From: Metallyticus violacea
Lineage: Eukaryota; Arthropoda; Insecta; Mantodea; Metallyticidae
Assembly (NCBI GenBank): GCA_030762175.1
Contig: CM060843.1
Location: 117,310,869 to 117,374,868 of the forward strand
Length of the DNA stretch: 64,000 nt
Reading direction: 5' to 3'
In this document: positions 1-11,350 of the stretch, one piece after another
How the letters are laid out: every line of letters starts with the position of its first letter
How positions within the stretch are numbered: the first letter of the stretch is position 1
Made by a program: the position numbers and the translations under genes
Notes under the pieces: generated by a model
Told to the model about the DNA's origin: nothing
Databases searched by the model: none
What the model saw: only the letters and a program-made list of their open reading frames with translations

Positions 1-24
1 TTTTTTTTTTTTTTTTTTTTTTTT
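1..24. repeat. poly-T run at window edge
   Basis: A homopolymer T run opens the window. It may be the A-tail of a minus-strand retroelement whose body lies outside, but nothing adjacent confirms that. Confidence 0.8.
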
Positions 25-1880
25 AACTTACGAATTTAGATTGTACAATTTTAGTATGTATTTCAAAGAAAATGGATACCCCAAATGTCTGAAAAGGGCA
101 GTATATTAACTGAGATCCTAAAAACATATATCTCAGTTTCCTTCACTAGAATCGCTAGTAACCAGAGAGAGTAATGTGACGATATGCTCTGTGTAAACGC
201 AATATACTCCAGCAATTGAAGCTCATGTTCTGTAACACTATCCTAATTTACGATTAAAGAGCTACATATATATCCTGACAATACGGTAACATCCCACTTT
301 CGTTCGCACATCGCTTTCAAAATATGTATAATATTGCTTATATTTTGCTCTTCTGATACGTGTCATCCTGTATGTTGACGCCAAATTGCTGTTGGTAGTC
401 CTTCGGTATAGTGTGGGGAGATTTTCATTCATGAGTGTTTGTTTTTTATATTTAGAATTCGCCTATATTTCCTATACAAGACATTATCAGTGAACAGCAT
501 TATGTAAAGTGATTCGGTGGCTGTCGCAAAGTCGAAAGCTGCAAGCGGGGATCAAAATCCATCGCACCCAGTACTTGTACCTTTTGAAGAAAACTGTTAC
601 TGCTTTTTGAAGAAAGCTACAGCTGTTCCTCGTGTAGCAGTAGGACTTACTAACATGGTTGGTGACCATATCACGAGTACTTGTTGAAACATTCTTCTCC
701 AGTGTACCAAGTATATCATTTTCAAAATCCGGGGTTGGTTGTACCGCATTTGAATTTGTTGAGCAAACGTCTATGAACGGATCTGAAAGTAAATCTGTAT
801 GGACGCCGTCATTTTGGGGTACCTTTCTCTATAAATCCCTGTAGCTACTGATGCACATGATCTTCTTACACAAGGGTACATATCGGTAAGTTCAGCTCTG
901 TGCTCCATTTTACTTTACACAGAGTATTGCCTTGTGGTGTTCTTGTGCGCTGTAGACAACTAAATGTCATCAGATGTTAATATATCGTCCTCGATGTTAG
1001 GTGCTTTACAATTTGAAACATGTTTATGAACTGTTACCTCTTAGGTTTTCCTAAGTTCATTACAACGTGTGCTATCATTCCAATATAAACTATTTCTCTC
1101 TCACGCTTCATGATGTTAATGGTACAAAACGTCCACTATTTCAAATTTACATAACTAGGAAATTTTGATTAGCAGATCATTGATTTCCTATCTCAAATAT
1201 TTTGCTTATAGCATTTCTGTAGCCCGTAATATTCGTGCGGTGTTATTCATTAACACCCTGTACGACGTCGCTAAAAGTCGTTCCCCAAATGCTTTAACCT
1301 AAAGCAGCGGTTTCTTTGTTCTTTATTGTACATTTCTTTGCAATTTTTTGTTTTCAACTTGGGACCCTATTTTCAAATGGTAGAATATAGTTGACGCTTA
1401 ATATATCTAGGTCTTGGAACAACTATTTGATCAATTGTAGCACGTCATTCAGAACATGAGAAAGGAAGAGGGGGCGGAGTAACACTTCATTAAAAGAACA
1501 TTGGTTCTGCTGGCCCCGACTGGTAATACCTTGAAAGAGCCCCTTGCCAAGGTTACAGTGAAGACCTCAACAGCAGGGAAGGCGAAAAAAAGCATCTTCT
1601 GTATGGCGAAACTGGCGTAAGAGACAACCTTATTGCCGGTGTGAAAAGCAAACTTGGTAGAGGGACCTACAAAGGTTAAAAGAAGAAACACTAACTGAAA
1701 ATCAGCATGCTCGGAGGCTAAAGGGGGCAGTAGTCCTTCCACTTATTTTTTGGTGCAGTGGGCTGATAACATACCAGAAGTACTATTTGCTAAAGAAACC
1801 TGACGGAATATAAGGATTGAGCAAACACTCGAAATGGAATATGCACTATACAGACCATGCGACAAACTGAAAAGTGGTTG
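25..1880. other. unassigned sequence
   Basis: I see no convincing gene. Base composition is less AT-rich than the rest of the window between about 350 and 900 and again at 1440-1740. Short open frames on either strand there (487-844 and 1449-1742) match no family I know. The 1440-1880 part directly precedes the RTE endonuclease remnant and could be the 5' part of that element. Confidence 0.4.
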
Positions 1881-2395
1881 GAAGTTCCGAAGGAGATGAA
1901 GTGATACAACTTGGATATTTTGGAATTTTGTGAGATAAGATTGAATGGTTTTGGAGAGGTGAAAACACATAACGGGCTTACCTTGTTATTTTCAGGCTAA
2001 GAGGAGAATAAACAACAAGGAGAGGAGTAGGATTGTTACTGACTCAGAAAGCAAGGAAGAGCTTGATAGAATGGTTCCCAGTACGGTGAGGATTTTAATG
2101 GCTCATTTTGCATCTAGAATTAAATATATATTACCATCGTTTATTGTTATACACCAACGGAAGTGAGTGAAGAAAACGAGAAAAATTGCATCGACCTTTA
2201 GACAAGGCGAAAAAGAGAGGTATCCTAATTACCATGGCTGACCTAAATCCAAAACAGAAGATAAATGTATGTAGAGCATGATGGGAAAATATTATATTGG
2301 GAAAAGAGATGATAACGCAGAAAGATTTATATATATTTGCAGAAATTAGGATGCGTAATAGGTGGCACCTTCTATTCACACAAAAATCACCACAA
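1881..2395 (+). pseudogene. RTE-type LINE, AP-endonuclease remnant (5' part)
   Basis: This is the decayed endonuclease of an RTE-like non-LTR retrotransposon, the domain that nicks target DNA to prime reverse transcription. Translated over three frames, the segments YNLDILEFCEIRLNGFGEV, GVGLLLTQKARKSLIEW, TIVYCYTPTEVSEENE and DKAKKRGILITMADLNPK follow one another in the order seen in RTE endonucleases (EVRW..GFGE, GVGLLL, QCYAPT, GDFNA). The catalytic GDFNA motif has become ADLNP, and stops and frameshifts break the frame, so it is dead. A SINE interrupts it at 2396, and the frame resumes after the SINE as HHKLPLVSPHHRIE (2701-2742), matching the usual HK..WVSP..R.E. Identification rests on family memory, not on a search. 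Confidence 0.72.
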
Positions 2396-2697
2396 GCATT
2401 TTTTTGATTTGTTTTATTTACTGACGCTCTTTAACATCTCAGGTCATCAGCGTCCCATTCAATTCAGGACGTGAAACGGCTGACAAATTTTGCTCAGAGG
2501 CCTCTTTTTTTCAGGCTTGAGATTCTTTATCGTGCCGTAAATGTACGACACAGGACCCACGGCTTTACTTCCCTTCCGAAGGAAGCCATTCTGAGGATTT
2601 TTACGCCGGAAAAAATCCATCGGTCCTGGCCGGGAGCGAACCCGCGATCTTTGGTTTAGGAGGCAAGTATGGTTATCACTACACCACCAGGACCGAC
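2396..2697 (-). mobile_element. SINE-A, full-length tRNA-derived SINE
   Basis: Read on the minus strand, the first ~75 nt (2697 to 2623) form a tRNA-like head. The 7-bp acceptor arms GGTCCTG and CAGGACC pair, box A reads TGGTGTAGTGATAACC and box B GGGTTCGCTCCC. The ~220-nt body ends in the CTGATGACCTGAGATGTTAAAG core, followed by an AT-rich tail. A perfect 9-bp TSD, tcaccacaa, lies at 2387-2395 and 2698-2706, so the insertion is about 302 bp. It sits inside the RTE endonuclease. Five other copies of this family occur in the window. Confidence 0.85.
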
Positions 2698-2740
2698 TCA
2701 CCACAAACTGCCTTTAGTTTCCCCACATCACCGAATAGAG

Positions 2741-2741
<1 letters not shown>

Positions 2742-2788
<47 letters not shown>
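2742..2788. repeat. (TA)n microsatellite
   Basis: About 23 uninterrupted TA units directly follow the last readable part of the RTE endonuclease and interrupt that relic frame. Confidence 0.95.
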
Positions 2789-2790
<2 letters not shown>

Positions 2791-3432
2791 TCAATAAGAC
2801 CGACGCACCTCACGACACAATATAAGGAGCAAAAGTAACGTGCGAGGTAATTATCTTTGAGGTAGCTACACTCAGGATGAAGATAGCAGTTATAGATCAG
2901 TACCAATAGATGTGTGATCTTATCATAGTTACAGAAAAAGTTATTCCACAGCAATTCACATTTGAGTTTAGAATTATTTTGAATTATTAAACGGAAAAGG
3001 TGATGCTTGATCGACACTGGAAAGGGGTGGGGAAATTTTTAAACGATACATGTGAGAAATTGTTGGGTAAGACAGAGAGAGTTCGAAAGGAATGAGTCAA
3101 CCAAGACACGTGTAGAGCAGAAGAAAGAATTTAAAACCTATTCAACTGAGTTAGAACAAAAGAGCAAAAGGAACATGCAAGAGTGAATTATGGTAGATGC
3201 AATAGATGATGAAGGGGAATATTCGACAAGGTAAGGGAGCTTTAATCAATAACCTTGTAACTTAAGAAACAGCGACAGCAGAGCACCGTATTGCATTACT
3301 AAGACGTTATCGGAAAAAATTCAATGGCTTTGACAAGCAAGTGAAAAATAAAGACAAAATTTGTTAATTACACAAAACAAATAGATGGGGAGAAGAATTC
3401 TTAAGTTTGCCGAAGCTCTAAACAAAGAATCG

Positions 3433-3478
3433 GAAGAAGAAGAAGAAGAAGAAGAAGAAGAAGAAGAAAAAAAAAAAG
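3433..3478. repeat. (GAA)n microsatellite with A-rich end
   Basis: About 12 GAA units grade into an A run. They lie in the linker region of the RTE relic, between the endonuclease and RT portions. Confidence 0.95.
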
Positions 3479-3499
3479 AACTGGAAAATTATCGTACAT

Positions 3500-3640
3500 C
3501 TAGATATAGAACCACCATCAAAACCGAAGATCATGAAGGCCTTTGAACAACTTAATAAGGACAAAGTCTCCGGAGTAGATAATATCTGCCTCCATTGTCA
3601 GGAAGATACGGGAAGAAAAAAAAATTATTGAAAATTGGAG
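3500..3640 (+). pseudogene. RTE-type LINE, endonuclease-RT linker remnant
   Basis: The frame from 3500 reads LDIEPPSKPKIMKAFEQLN followed by KDKVSGVDNI. This is the conserved block just upstream of the reverse transcriptase in RTE elements (EPPT..EI..A...LK.GKA.G.DNI). It is collinear with the endonuclease at 1881-2741, so both probably belong to one decayed insertion. I see no RT palm motifs downstream, so the element is 3' truncated or decayed beyond recognition. Clade assignment is from memory. Confidence 0.6.
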
Positions 3641-3699
3641 AAGAACATTGCAACAGTCCCTCCGATCCCCTCCCACTGAAATGAAATTATGTAAGCCCA

Positions 3700-4186
3700 A
3701 TTATATTTCGACCTTGTAATTAGTGATATAAATATTACGTATAGGCTGTAACTCAAGTGTAGGAATTGTACAAAAGAGAAAGCCTCTGGTGATTTTTTTT
3801 TTCTTCCCAGTTGCGATAGCTTGGAAAGGCAGGAGGACCATAAAACTATACATTAGGATGAAGTTTGAGGGACAAGTTGAAGCCCCTTTCTCTTTTTAAA
3901 AAGATTGTAAGGTTCTTAAACCTGAAGGATTTTTAAATCCTTTTGATCCGAGAGGCTTTGTATTGCTAGACCTTAAACTAGCCAATGCTAACAAAATGTT
4001 TTAAACTTTCTAAAAATAGTGAATGGACGCGTGGCATGTGAACTTAAACCAGCTAATGGAAAATGTATGTTTGAACTTTTAAAGATAGACGTGAAGCTGC
4101 GCGTGCCTTTGTGACCGAAAAAAAAAAAAAAAAATCTCCTAGTCTCGCGGCAATATACATTTATTCACGGAGATAATTAGACAGCT
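3700..4186. other. unassigned sequence
   Basis: I see nothing identifiable. There are short A runs (about 4118-4134) and no open frame of note. Confidence 0.4.
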
Positions 4187-4194
4187 GACTAGTG

Positions 4195-4374
4195 CAGGGG
4201 TGGCCAACGTCGAGAAAACACTGTTTTGCATATCACATCGTTTCATATCTAAGTGGCGGTCAGAAAATCAAAGCCGCAATATAACGCCATCGATTGAAAA
4301 TGCACTGCGATCCTACGCAGTTATACTTTGCGAGCATAATATCACTGGAATCTGGCTCACCGCGGCCACTCCTG
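4195..4374. mobile_element. short hAT-like MITE
   Basis: The segment starts CAGGGGTGGCC and ends GGCCACTCCTG, imperfect terminal inverted repeats of the hAT type. It is 180 bp long and has no transposase. The 8-bp flanks gactagtg (4187-4194) and ctctagag (4375-4382) match at 5 of 8 positions, and both fit the nnnTAnnn pattern described for the Buster group of hAT TSDs. It is presumably non-autonomous and old. The open frame across it (4200-4385) is incidental. Confidence 0.6.
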
Positions 4375-4701
4375 CTCTAGAGTAACGCATTTTTGTGTAT
4401 AAATATTATTTTTAATATGAATCACTTGGACATGCGGTGTGGAATTTATCTACAGCCTTCTTAATCAATTCCCTCCTTTAGAATTGCAATGAATGATATT
4501 GTGCCCAAATTTAAAACCATTGGATCAATATAAAACTAAAACACGAGCGAACACCTGCAGTTTTAAGAAATCGATACAAATCTTTGAACGTTCGTCAACA
4601 AAAGTACTGCTGGAATGAGCACAATAAATGAGGGTTCGGCATACAAAGGCAGGAAATAAGAAACTTACGGTGGCTGAAGTTAATCGTGTCAACTATTTAT
4701 T

Positions 4702-4965
4702 TGTCTGGCTAATTTAAGGATACTCTTTAACATATCTGGTTGCATTCAGATCAGGGCGTGAAACGATCGATAAATGCTCAAAGGACTCTTTTTATTCAAG
4801 CTTGAGGTTTCTACGTGCCGTAAATCCGTAAATCCACGACGCGGGACCAACGACTTTAAGTATCTTCTGAAGGAAACCATACTTATAATCTATCGATCCT
4901 AGCCGGATTTGAACCAGCGGTCTTAGATATACGAGATAAGCATGTGTTTTCTCGATAATACATAA
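4702..4965 (-). mobile_element. SINE-A, diverged near-full-length copy
   Basis: The order matches the 2396-2697 copy: an AT-rich tail, the ctctttaacat..tct core, the ggcgtgaaacg segment, the cgtgccgtaaat segment, then the box-B-like tagccggatttgaacc. It is much more diverged, with a small duplication of gtaaatcc near 4822. No clear TSD was found. Confidence 0.7.
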
Positions 4966-6840
4966 AATATTTATTTAACCAAGGGAAATCGATAACTTCA
5001 GCATCACCTACATATAAATTAAAATTGTATACATGTTTTAAGAAGCGGAGTTATTTGGGGGCCACCTGCTAGCAACCGAGAGGTAAAACGCCGTGTTGAG
5101 TGCAATTTTTTTTTCTTTAACTAAAACTAGGTTGTAGCAAACGATAAATATTTAACAGCAGAAAAACTCTGCAAGAAACCCGGAATAAACCTCTTGGGAT
5201 TAACGACTAAAATGGAAGGGGGGAGGGGAAGACATATACAGAACGAAAATATAAACCCAGAGAACCAGTATTAAGGAACATGATGATCTATGACACTTAA
5301 ACATTCAGATAAACCCAGCTGATTCACCTAGTTCACTGAATATACATATATATGTATATATAGAGAGAGGGGGAGGGGGAGGGAGAGAGGGAGGGGGGCG
5401 AGAGAATTTCAGATAGGAATTATGGCGAATGTTGAGATGCCAGAGGTAAAGATTAACAACATTTTTACGGTAATACAGATATTAAAGAGATTTAAACAGT
5501 GCTTAAATAAGTGAAAGGAAAAGCAAAAGATGTGTAATAATTTAAATAATAGAAAGTAAATTAGGATCAGAAACCATAAACAAGGGGGGGGGGGAAGTAA
5601 AGGAAAATATAATGAAAAATGAACTACAAAAGTGGAATATGAAATGGATGATGCTCTAAATTGAAAACAAATATATAGATTAGAAAATATTTTGTGGGTA
5701 GGTCTAGAATCCAAAATGGTTTGTTAATCTCTCTGAAGGGAGCAATAAGGCAAATGAAAAAAAAAAAAAAAATATATATATTATCAGGCTCAAGAGCATT
5801 GGATCGTCTGAAATTATGATCTTGGTAATTGCCAGTGGAATAAATAAATAAGATCAGTATTGGAGTTATTAGTTATTACAACTAAATGTAAGAGGACAAA
5901 TTAAGAATTTCGTGTTGCATTGTTTAAAAACTCGATACTGTGTCATGCTTTTTTATTTACGGACGGCAATGTCATGAGAAAATAACCTTTGCCGTTATAC
6001 AAAGCCACTTGCATAAATACTGTCCATAATGGAATGGTAACAGAGCAATTTGAAAATGGACAAAAGTACTCAAAGAAGTAAATCAGAAATGACGGAAAAA
6101 GAAAGTTTAATTTTGAAAATCTAGATGGATATTAAGAACCATTCTGTTTAAACGGTAAATTTTAGACATCTGTTTGCCAGAGTAACAACGGCTGGAGATA
6201 AACCTTGTCTCAGGTGAAATATGTATAAAATATGTACATTTTCGAAAATTTCCCTGTCTATGAAGGCGAATACTTCGAAGGCGAAAAACTTCGGACTCAT
6301 TTTTGACATCATTTCACTAATTCTATTCATCTCGAAACACCTTGACAGTTGACGGGACGTTAAAGGATTAAAAGTTTACAAAAGAAACTGAAATATGGTT
6401 AATCAAGGGTTCAATATAACGGCAAAATTGAACAGATAGTATCTAAATCACAGAAAAATAATTATTTACACACTCTTGGTTTGGTAATATATCAAGTGAA
6501 AATTATGAGAAACAGTAACTGCTGAACTTTCAAGAGATTGTGATAAATCTGAACAGTGATTCACTGCTGTTATGAAGATTGCTGCCGCCTCAGCTTATTT
6601 AGACGTCATACTTAAATTAAAGAAATCAATAACATTGAACTGGAAATTAGGTTAGAAAGCGGTCAAAGCATTATCAGTTTTTATATTGTAAAACAAACAA
6701 CCACAATAGAAAAAACCTGACCAAGTTAATCAAAGATTATTAATAGTAAAATTACATTTGCCTATTCACGGTTTGTCATTTACAGTTATTATTTGAAAAC
6801 TGAATGCTGAAAATATAATCAGCAAATGAAGCATGTTTAC
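4966..6840. other. unassigned sequence with purine-rich patches
   Basis: I see no gene. There is a TA/GA-rich run at 5340-5405, a G run at 5584-5593, and an A run with (TA)n at 5758-5780. Open frames here (5409-5714 minus, 6148-6330 minus) are short, low in complexity and unlike any family I know. Confidence 0.4.
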
Positions 6841-6948
6841 AAACAAAGAACAGCTGATTGGTAGGAACTGGCTGGTGTGCGAAAGTGTTACGCAGTAATG
6901 GAGGCGATGTTACGTTAACCTACAATTGATTCCTCTGATGTTAAAGCA

Positions 6949-6987
6949 ATGTCTAAAAGAAGTGAAGTAATTAACCTGTATAAAACA
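6949..6987 (+). CDS. ETFRF1: ETFRF1 (LYRM5), first coding exon
   Basis: ETFRF1 is a small mitochondrial LYR-family protein that regulates electron transfer flavoprotein. The ATG at 6949 starts the 13 codons MSKRSEVINLYKT, and a consensus donor GTAAGT follows at 6988. EVINLYK matches the start of animal ETFRF1/LYRM5 (EVL.LYK), the LYR-motif region. The exon ends in phase 0 and joins the phase-0 acceptor of the exon at 11559, giving [13 protein letters not shown]; the expected family sequence there is LYKN-LLYLGRDYP. Upstream, an ATG at 6898 opens a 6-codon uORF ending at 6918, and an inverted CCAAT box (gattgg) lies near 6855. The transcription start is not visible. The protein totals 82 residues against about 90 in vertebrates. 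Confidence 0.85.
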
Positions 6988-8578
6988 GTAAGTTTTTGCA
7001 ATAATTGTTGCTTATTGTATGTAACAAAGAGTTGCGTTCTACGAGCAATTACATATTTGAAGAAAAAATAGTAAAAGAATTATAAAATGATTGGATCTTT
7101 ACTTGACTTTTAGCCATGGAACTTAAGTGTTTACATCAAAACTACTTATAATATAACATCTGCTTAATATATTACTATCTAGCATCTATACAAATTCCCT
7201 GCAACACCTTGCCACAAATGTGTTACAGTTAACTAATGTTCAGGAGATTGAACTTTTTACCATCTTCCTTATGAAGTCCCCGTTTTGGAAGTTCATCATT
7301 AATGCTGCAATCTCAGAATTGCTAAGAATTCATTTCTTAATCTGAATATTTACATAATAGGTACATTAAGATATTTTGAAATAATATTATTCCTTAATAT
7401 AAGGAAACCATAGCTTGTTTTTATTTATTTATATATAAAAGTGAATCTTTCATTTTCAGCAGATTTTATCAGATCTTGCCAATATTCTGCCTGTTGCACC
7501 ATACTGGTTCAATTATGAAGCTAAGTAAAAGATTGGGTTTAAGCAGCAGCTAAGCATAGTTAAAATTACTATTAATTTTGCTTAAATGTGTTTTGTAGGA
7601 GTCACAGTAACTTTTTCAGCATTCATATGCAGGAAAAATATTACCAACAGAAATAATATCTTCTATAATGAACATTATCAACTAATGGACAATTATTTCT
7701 TTTTGATAATGGTGTGATAAGGTTAGAAAAACATTTCTCAACCTACAGGTTGCAACTCTCCTAAGATGGCCCCTGATGCAACAAGGGGGCAACAGTTGTG
7801 TGATCAGTTATGATTCTGGCATTAAATCTGAATTTTTACCCTCAAATATAACACTTTACTTTTTTGGATATCATTAAGAGGTAAATATGCTGAACTTTTG
7901 GATCAGTCATTAAAGTTGCCATTAAAGTCATGCCATTTCTTCACTTCATAGTTGCATAAAAGGAATTCCCCTCCTCCAATTTTCATTCAAGTGAAGAGCA
8001 AGTACAGAAATAGGCTTGATGCTAGCTTAGATTTGCCACTTATGTTAACCACACTTATATCTATACCTGTATCAGTTTATGCAGAAATATAAGGCTGAAC
8101 TGCCACATAGTGCAGTGAGTGGAAAATTTACTAATAACATTTAAGTAATTGCTTCATTAAAGTTCTAATTAAGCTTTTAAATAGCATTTATTTTATTTTA
8201 TTTTTTTTACTAGAGTGTACTAGTTTAACTTAGTCTCATGAAGTTTAATATACTTCAAGGTGGGTCCTGAACTTGAAAATGTTAAGAATCACTTAGATAG
8301 TGAATAAGATTAGGTTTCATTATATCATAATAGTATTATAGATTTAATAACTTTAGAACTATAGTTTTTCGTGTTTTATTTTAATGTATGTTACGTTTAC
8401 TTGTAATTGATGTTTATTTCATGTCACTTCATTTTCATGAAACTACTGATTTTTTATATGCTTATAATCCTTATTTCTTTATCACTCTAAAACTCTTGTA
8501 CACATTTCCATAATGCTCGTATTTTTCTTTCACCCTACTGGTATGTTAGCAACATCTCCTTTAATAATGATATATAAT
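6988..8578 (+). other. ETFRF1 intron 1, 5' part
   Basis: This is the AT-rich first 1.6 kb of the 4571-bp intron (6988-11558). I recognise no mobile element here. The remaining intron holds the PLE palindrome, a SINE-A fragment and an RTE LINE, listed separately. Confidence 0.6.
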
Positions 8579-8980
8579 TGATTTGGTGACACTTTTACTC
8601 CTCTTACAAGGTTTTTTAATGTGACATGCTATGGGAACATTTGCTCCCATTATCAGCAAATGACCAACTGGTGGAAGCATACTCTGTAGGCATTTATTGA
8701 ATATATCCAACAATGGTGTCTCAAAGTTCATGATATTGTTCTTATTTTTGATGATGTAAATTTTTTCCCATCTTGCTAGTAGCAAAATTTATATCATCAA
8801 AAATAAGAGCCACATCATGAACTTCAAGATAGTGTCGTTGGATAAATTCTAAAAATCTCTCCAAATGCCTATAGAGTATGCTTTTACCACTTGATCTTCA
8901 GCTAATGATGGTTAGGGAAAGTTCCTGAAACATGTCCAATTAAATCCATGTAAGTAAAGTATAAATGTCACCAAACCAAC
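8579..8980. mobile_element. PLE: two 3' ends in inverted (palindromic) arrangement
   Basis: The two halves are imperfect inverted copies meeting near 8790. The left half reads on the minus strand as the end of a PLE GIY-YIG endonuclease (WEKIYIIKNKN, then NFETPLLDIFNKCLQSML) followed by a ribozyme-like terminal sequence. The right half repeats this on the plus strand. Hammerhead cores are recognisable but damaged. The left copy has CTGATAA and lacks GAAA. The right copy (about 8900-8935) has CTAATGA but keeps GAAACATGTCC. Both halves end outward in gtgtcaccaaa/c-like sequence. No TSD was resolved. Confidence 0.65.
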
Positions 8981-9283
8981 ATCATTATGTTTTACTACTT
9001 TACTGTTAATAGTTTCAAGAGTTTAAGTTCACGAACATCTCCTTTGTTACTCCCTGACACAACTCTACAATCTCTTTTGAGTAAAAACGTCATGGAACAC
9101 AAACTATTGATCTGTTCTCTTAATATGTTGAAAACCAGAAAAACACTGAGCTTAATGTTACAATGAGCTGATATCTGCTGAACTAAATTTATTGTATTTA
9201 GTTGGGCCAGCAAATAGGACATCAGGCTTGGATAATTAGTATTCTACCATTATTAGTCATTAGAACTGTTTCCCAGTATTTAG

Positions 9284-9395
9284 TTTTTTTTTTATTTAGG
9301 GTTTATTTATGAATGCTTTTTAGCATCTCAGGTCATCAGCGTCCCATTCTATTCATGGCATGAAACAGCCGACAAATTTTGGTCAGAAGCCTCTT
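9284..9395 (-). mobile_element. SINE-A, 5'-truncated insertion
   Basis: The 3' ~110 bp of SINE-A (tail, ctcaggtcatcagcg core, catgaaac segment) is flanked by the near-perfect 10-bp TSD cagtattYag at 9274-9283 and 9396-9405. It lies in the ETFRF1 intron, antisense to the gene. Confidence 0.75.
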
Positions 9396-9636
9396 CAGTA
9401 TTCAGTGAATAAGCAATTAAACTCATTCATATATGGCTCTGTTCAAGAAATACCAATGTTGTTTTCCTATCAACTTTGATTACTTACTTGTTTGCAATAC
9501 TAATAAAGTATTACCAACATTGCAGGAAGTTATTTTTAGTGCACACATTCCCTCGTACTCAAATGCATTTATTGTCCTTGCTTATATTCACCATAATTTA
9601 TTAAAAAAAATGTTTAAATTCATTGATAAGAGCTAA

Positions 9637-10960
9637 ATGTTTTTATCCCTAAATTTTCTTAAAACACAATGGAGACCAAGTACAATAATTCTTTTACATA
9701 AAAAGGGGTCTAAGGAACAACTCACCAACTTCAGGTCAGTCAGTCTGATGCCCAACATATATAAATTATTCTGCATATTAATAACAAGACGAATTACCAG
9801 GACATTGATGAAAACCAACCAGGAAAGCAAGCAGGCTTCTGACTGTGCTACAGTACAGTGGATCACCTACAAACAATTAAACATATCATGGAGAAATTTA
9901 ATCTACCATTGTTAATTGCCTTTGTTGATTATACCAAAGCCTTTGACTCTGTAGAACACCAAAGTATGATCCAGGTACTATCAAGAAAAGGAATTGAAAG
10001 AAAATATGTAAGGCTACTGGCCAAACTGTACAGCAAATCAGGTGCAAAGGTAGCAACAGATAAGAAAGGGCAACCCTTCAAACTAGGCACAGGAGTAGGG
10101 TAAAGAGACCCAATATCTCCAAAACTTTTCACAAGCATATTAGAGAAAATATTCTGCAAAATAAAATGGTAAAACAGATATGGAATTAACATAAATGGTT
10201 ATAAACCCACGAACCTAAGATTTGCAGACGACATAGTCCTATTTGCTAGATCAGCAGAGAGCCTTCAAAGAATGCTACAAGATCTCAACAAGCACAGTAA
10301 AACTGCTGGTCTATCTATGAACAGAAAACACAGACTATGACAAATAGCAAAGTCATGCCCATTAGAATAAACTCATCAACAACACTAAAATATGTAATAA
10401 AATATGTCTACTTAGGACAAACAGTTGCATTCCAGCATCATATAAGCAAAGAAATCAACAAGAATATCCTCAGCATGGAAAGCATTCAGGTCATTGAAAT
10501 TCATACTGATGGACAACAATTTGAGTTGAAAACTGAGATTAGAAGTGCTGAACTGGTGCATATATCCAACACTATTATATGAATGCCAAACTTGGAGCCT
10601 AACAGAAGTGGAAAGAATAATATAAGCATCTGCTAACATAAAATGGAGCAGAAAGTACTAGGGATATCTATCGTGGATAAAATATCATCTGTGGAATTAA
10701 GAAAGATGTTGGGTCTAAACAACATGGCTCAACATGCAAACAGCCTGAAGTGGAAATGGGGCAGATATGTACCAAGGCTTCCAAGCAGCAGATGGGGACA
10801 TATAGCTACCACATGGGATCTACGTATTGGTAGGAGAGGAAGAGGGAGACCGAGAATGAGGCGGGCAAAATCCTTCAGGAAAGCAATCTGGCTGCACTGG
10901 AGCAGCATAGCATGGAATTGAAGTACCTGGAAGAGCCTAGGAACAGAGCTGCAGAAAGGA
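9637..10960 (+). pseudogene. RTE-type LINE reverse transcriptase remnant
   Basis: This is a decayed RT lying in the ETFRF1 intron in the sense direction. Across frames it reads IILLHKKGSKEQLTNFRSVS, LLIAFVDYTKAFDSVEHQS (motif A, catalytic D), ISPKLFTSILEKIF (motif B region), LRFADDIVLFARSAESL (motif C, FADD) and, near the end, SLKWKWGRYVPRLPSSRWG and GRRGRGRPRMR, the basic tail typical of RTE-like polymerases. Several frameshifts and stops are present. The endonuclease is missing, so it is 5' truncated. It probably belongs to the same broad family as the relic at 1881-3640, though the two do not overlap enough to compare. Confidence 0.85.
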
Positions 10961-11350
10961 AGCCAATAGTGGAAAGTGATATCAAACTTATAATACAAAA
11001 ACTTAATAGACTCAGCACTTGAATCTACTGGTTAAATTGGTGTTAAACTTGTAAAATAAGAAACATTATAGACTTAACAAACTCATAGGAACAATAGTTC
11101 ATATGGACTAGCTTACCATGTGAGAAATCAATGGATCTCCACTTGCAGATGCCCTAGCCCTGGATGGGACATAAGTGGCTTAATTCATTAATTCATTAGT
11201 AATCATGTAATAAAGCTATGTTTTACAACTATATTTCATTGACACTGTAATAAAAATGTAAAAGAGGTATTTATGTCTGCTTATAGCATTGTACCTATTG
11301 CATTCTTTCACTTTCCCTTGCTCTCTCTTTATTTTAAATAGAAAATTTGA
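10961..11350. other. ETFRF1 intron, LINE 3' region and unassigned sequence
   Basis: This lies between the LINE tail and the duplicated splice-site block. It probably includes the LINE 3' UTR (to about 11180), and no further features are seen. Confidence 0.4.

Noticed and set aside
487..844. Two open frames of about 60 codons in the less AT-rich start of the window
   Set aside because: Neither shows a motif or codon pattern I can support, and no splice or start context stands out.
1449..1742. 97-codon minus-strand open frame
   Set aside because: It shows no family resemblance and lies antisense to the likely 5' part of the RTE relic.
2623..2697. tRNA gene on the minus strand
   Set aside because: Acceptor and T arms look tRNA-like, but the anticodon arm pairs poorly and the sequence is the head of a SINE with TSDs and other copies in the window.
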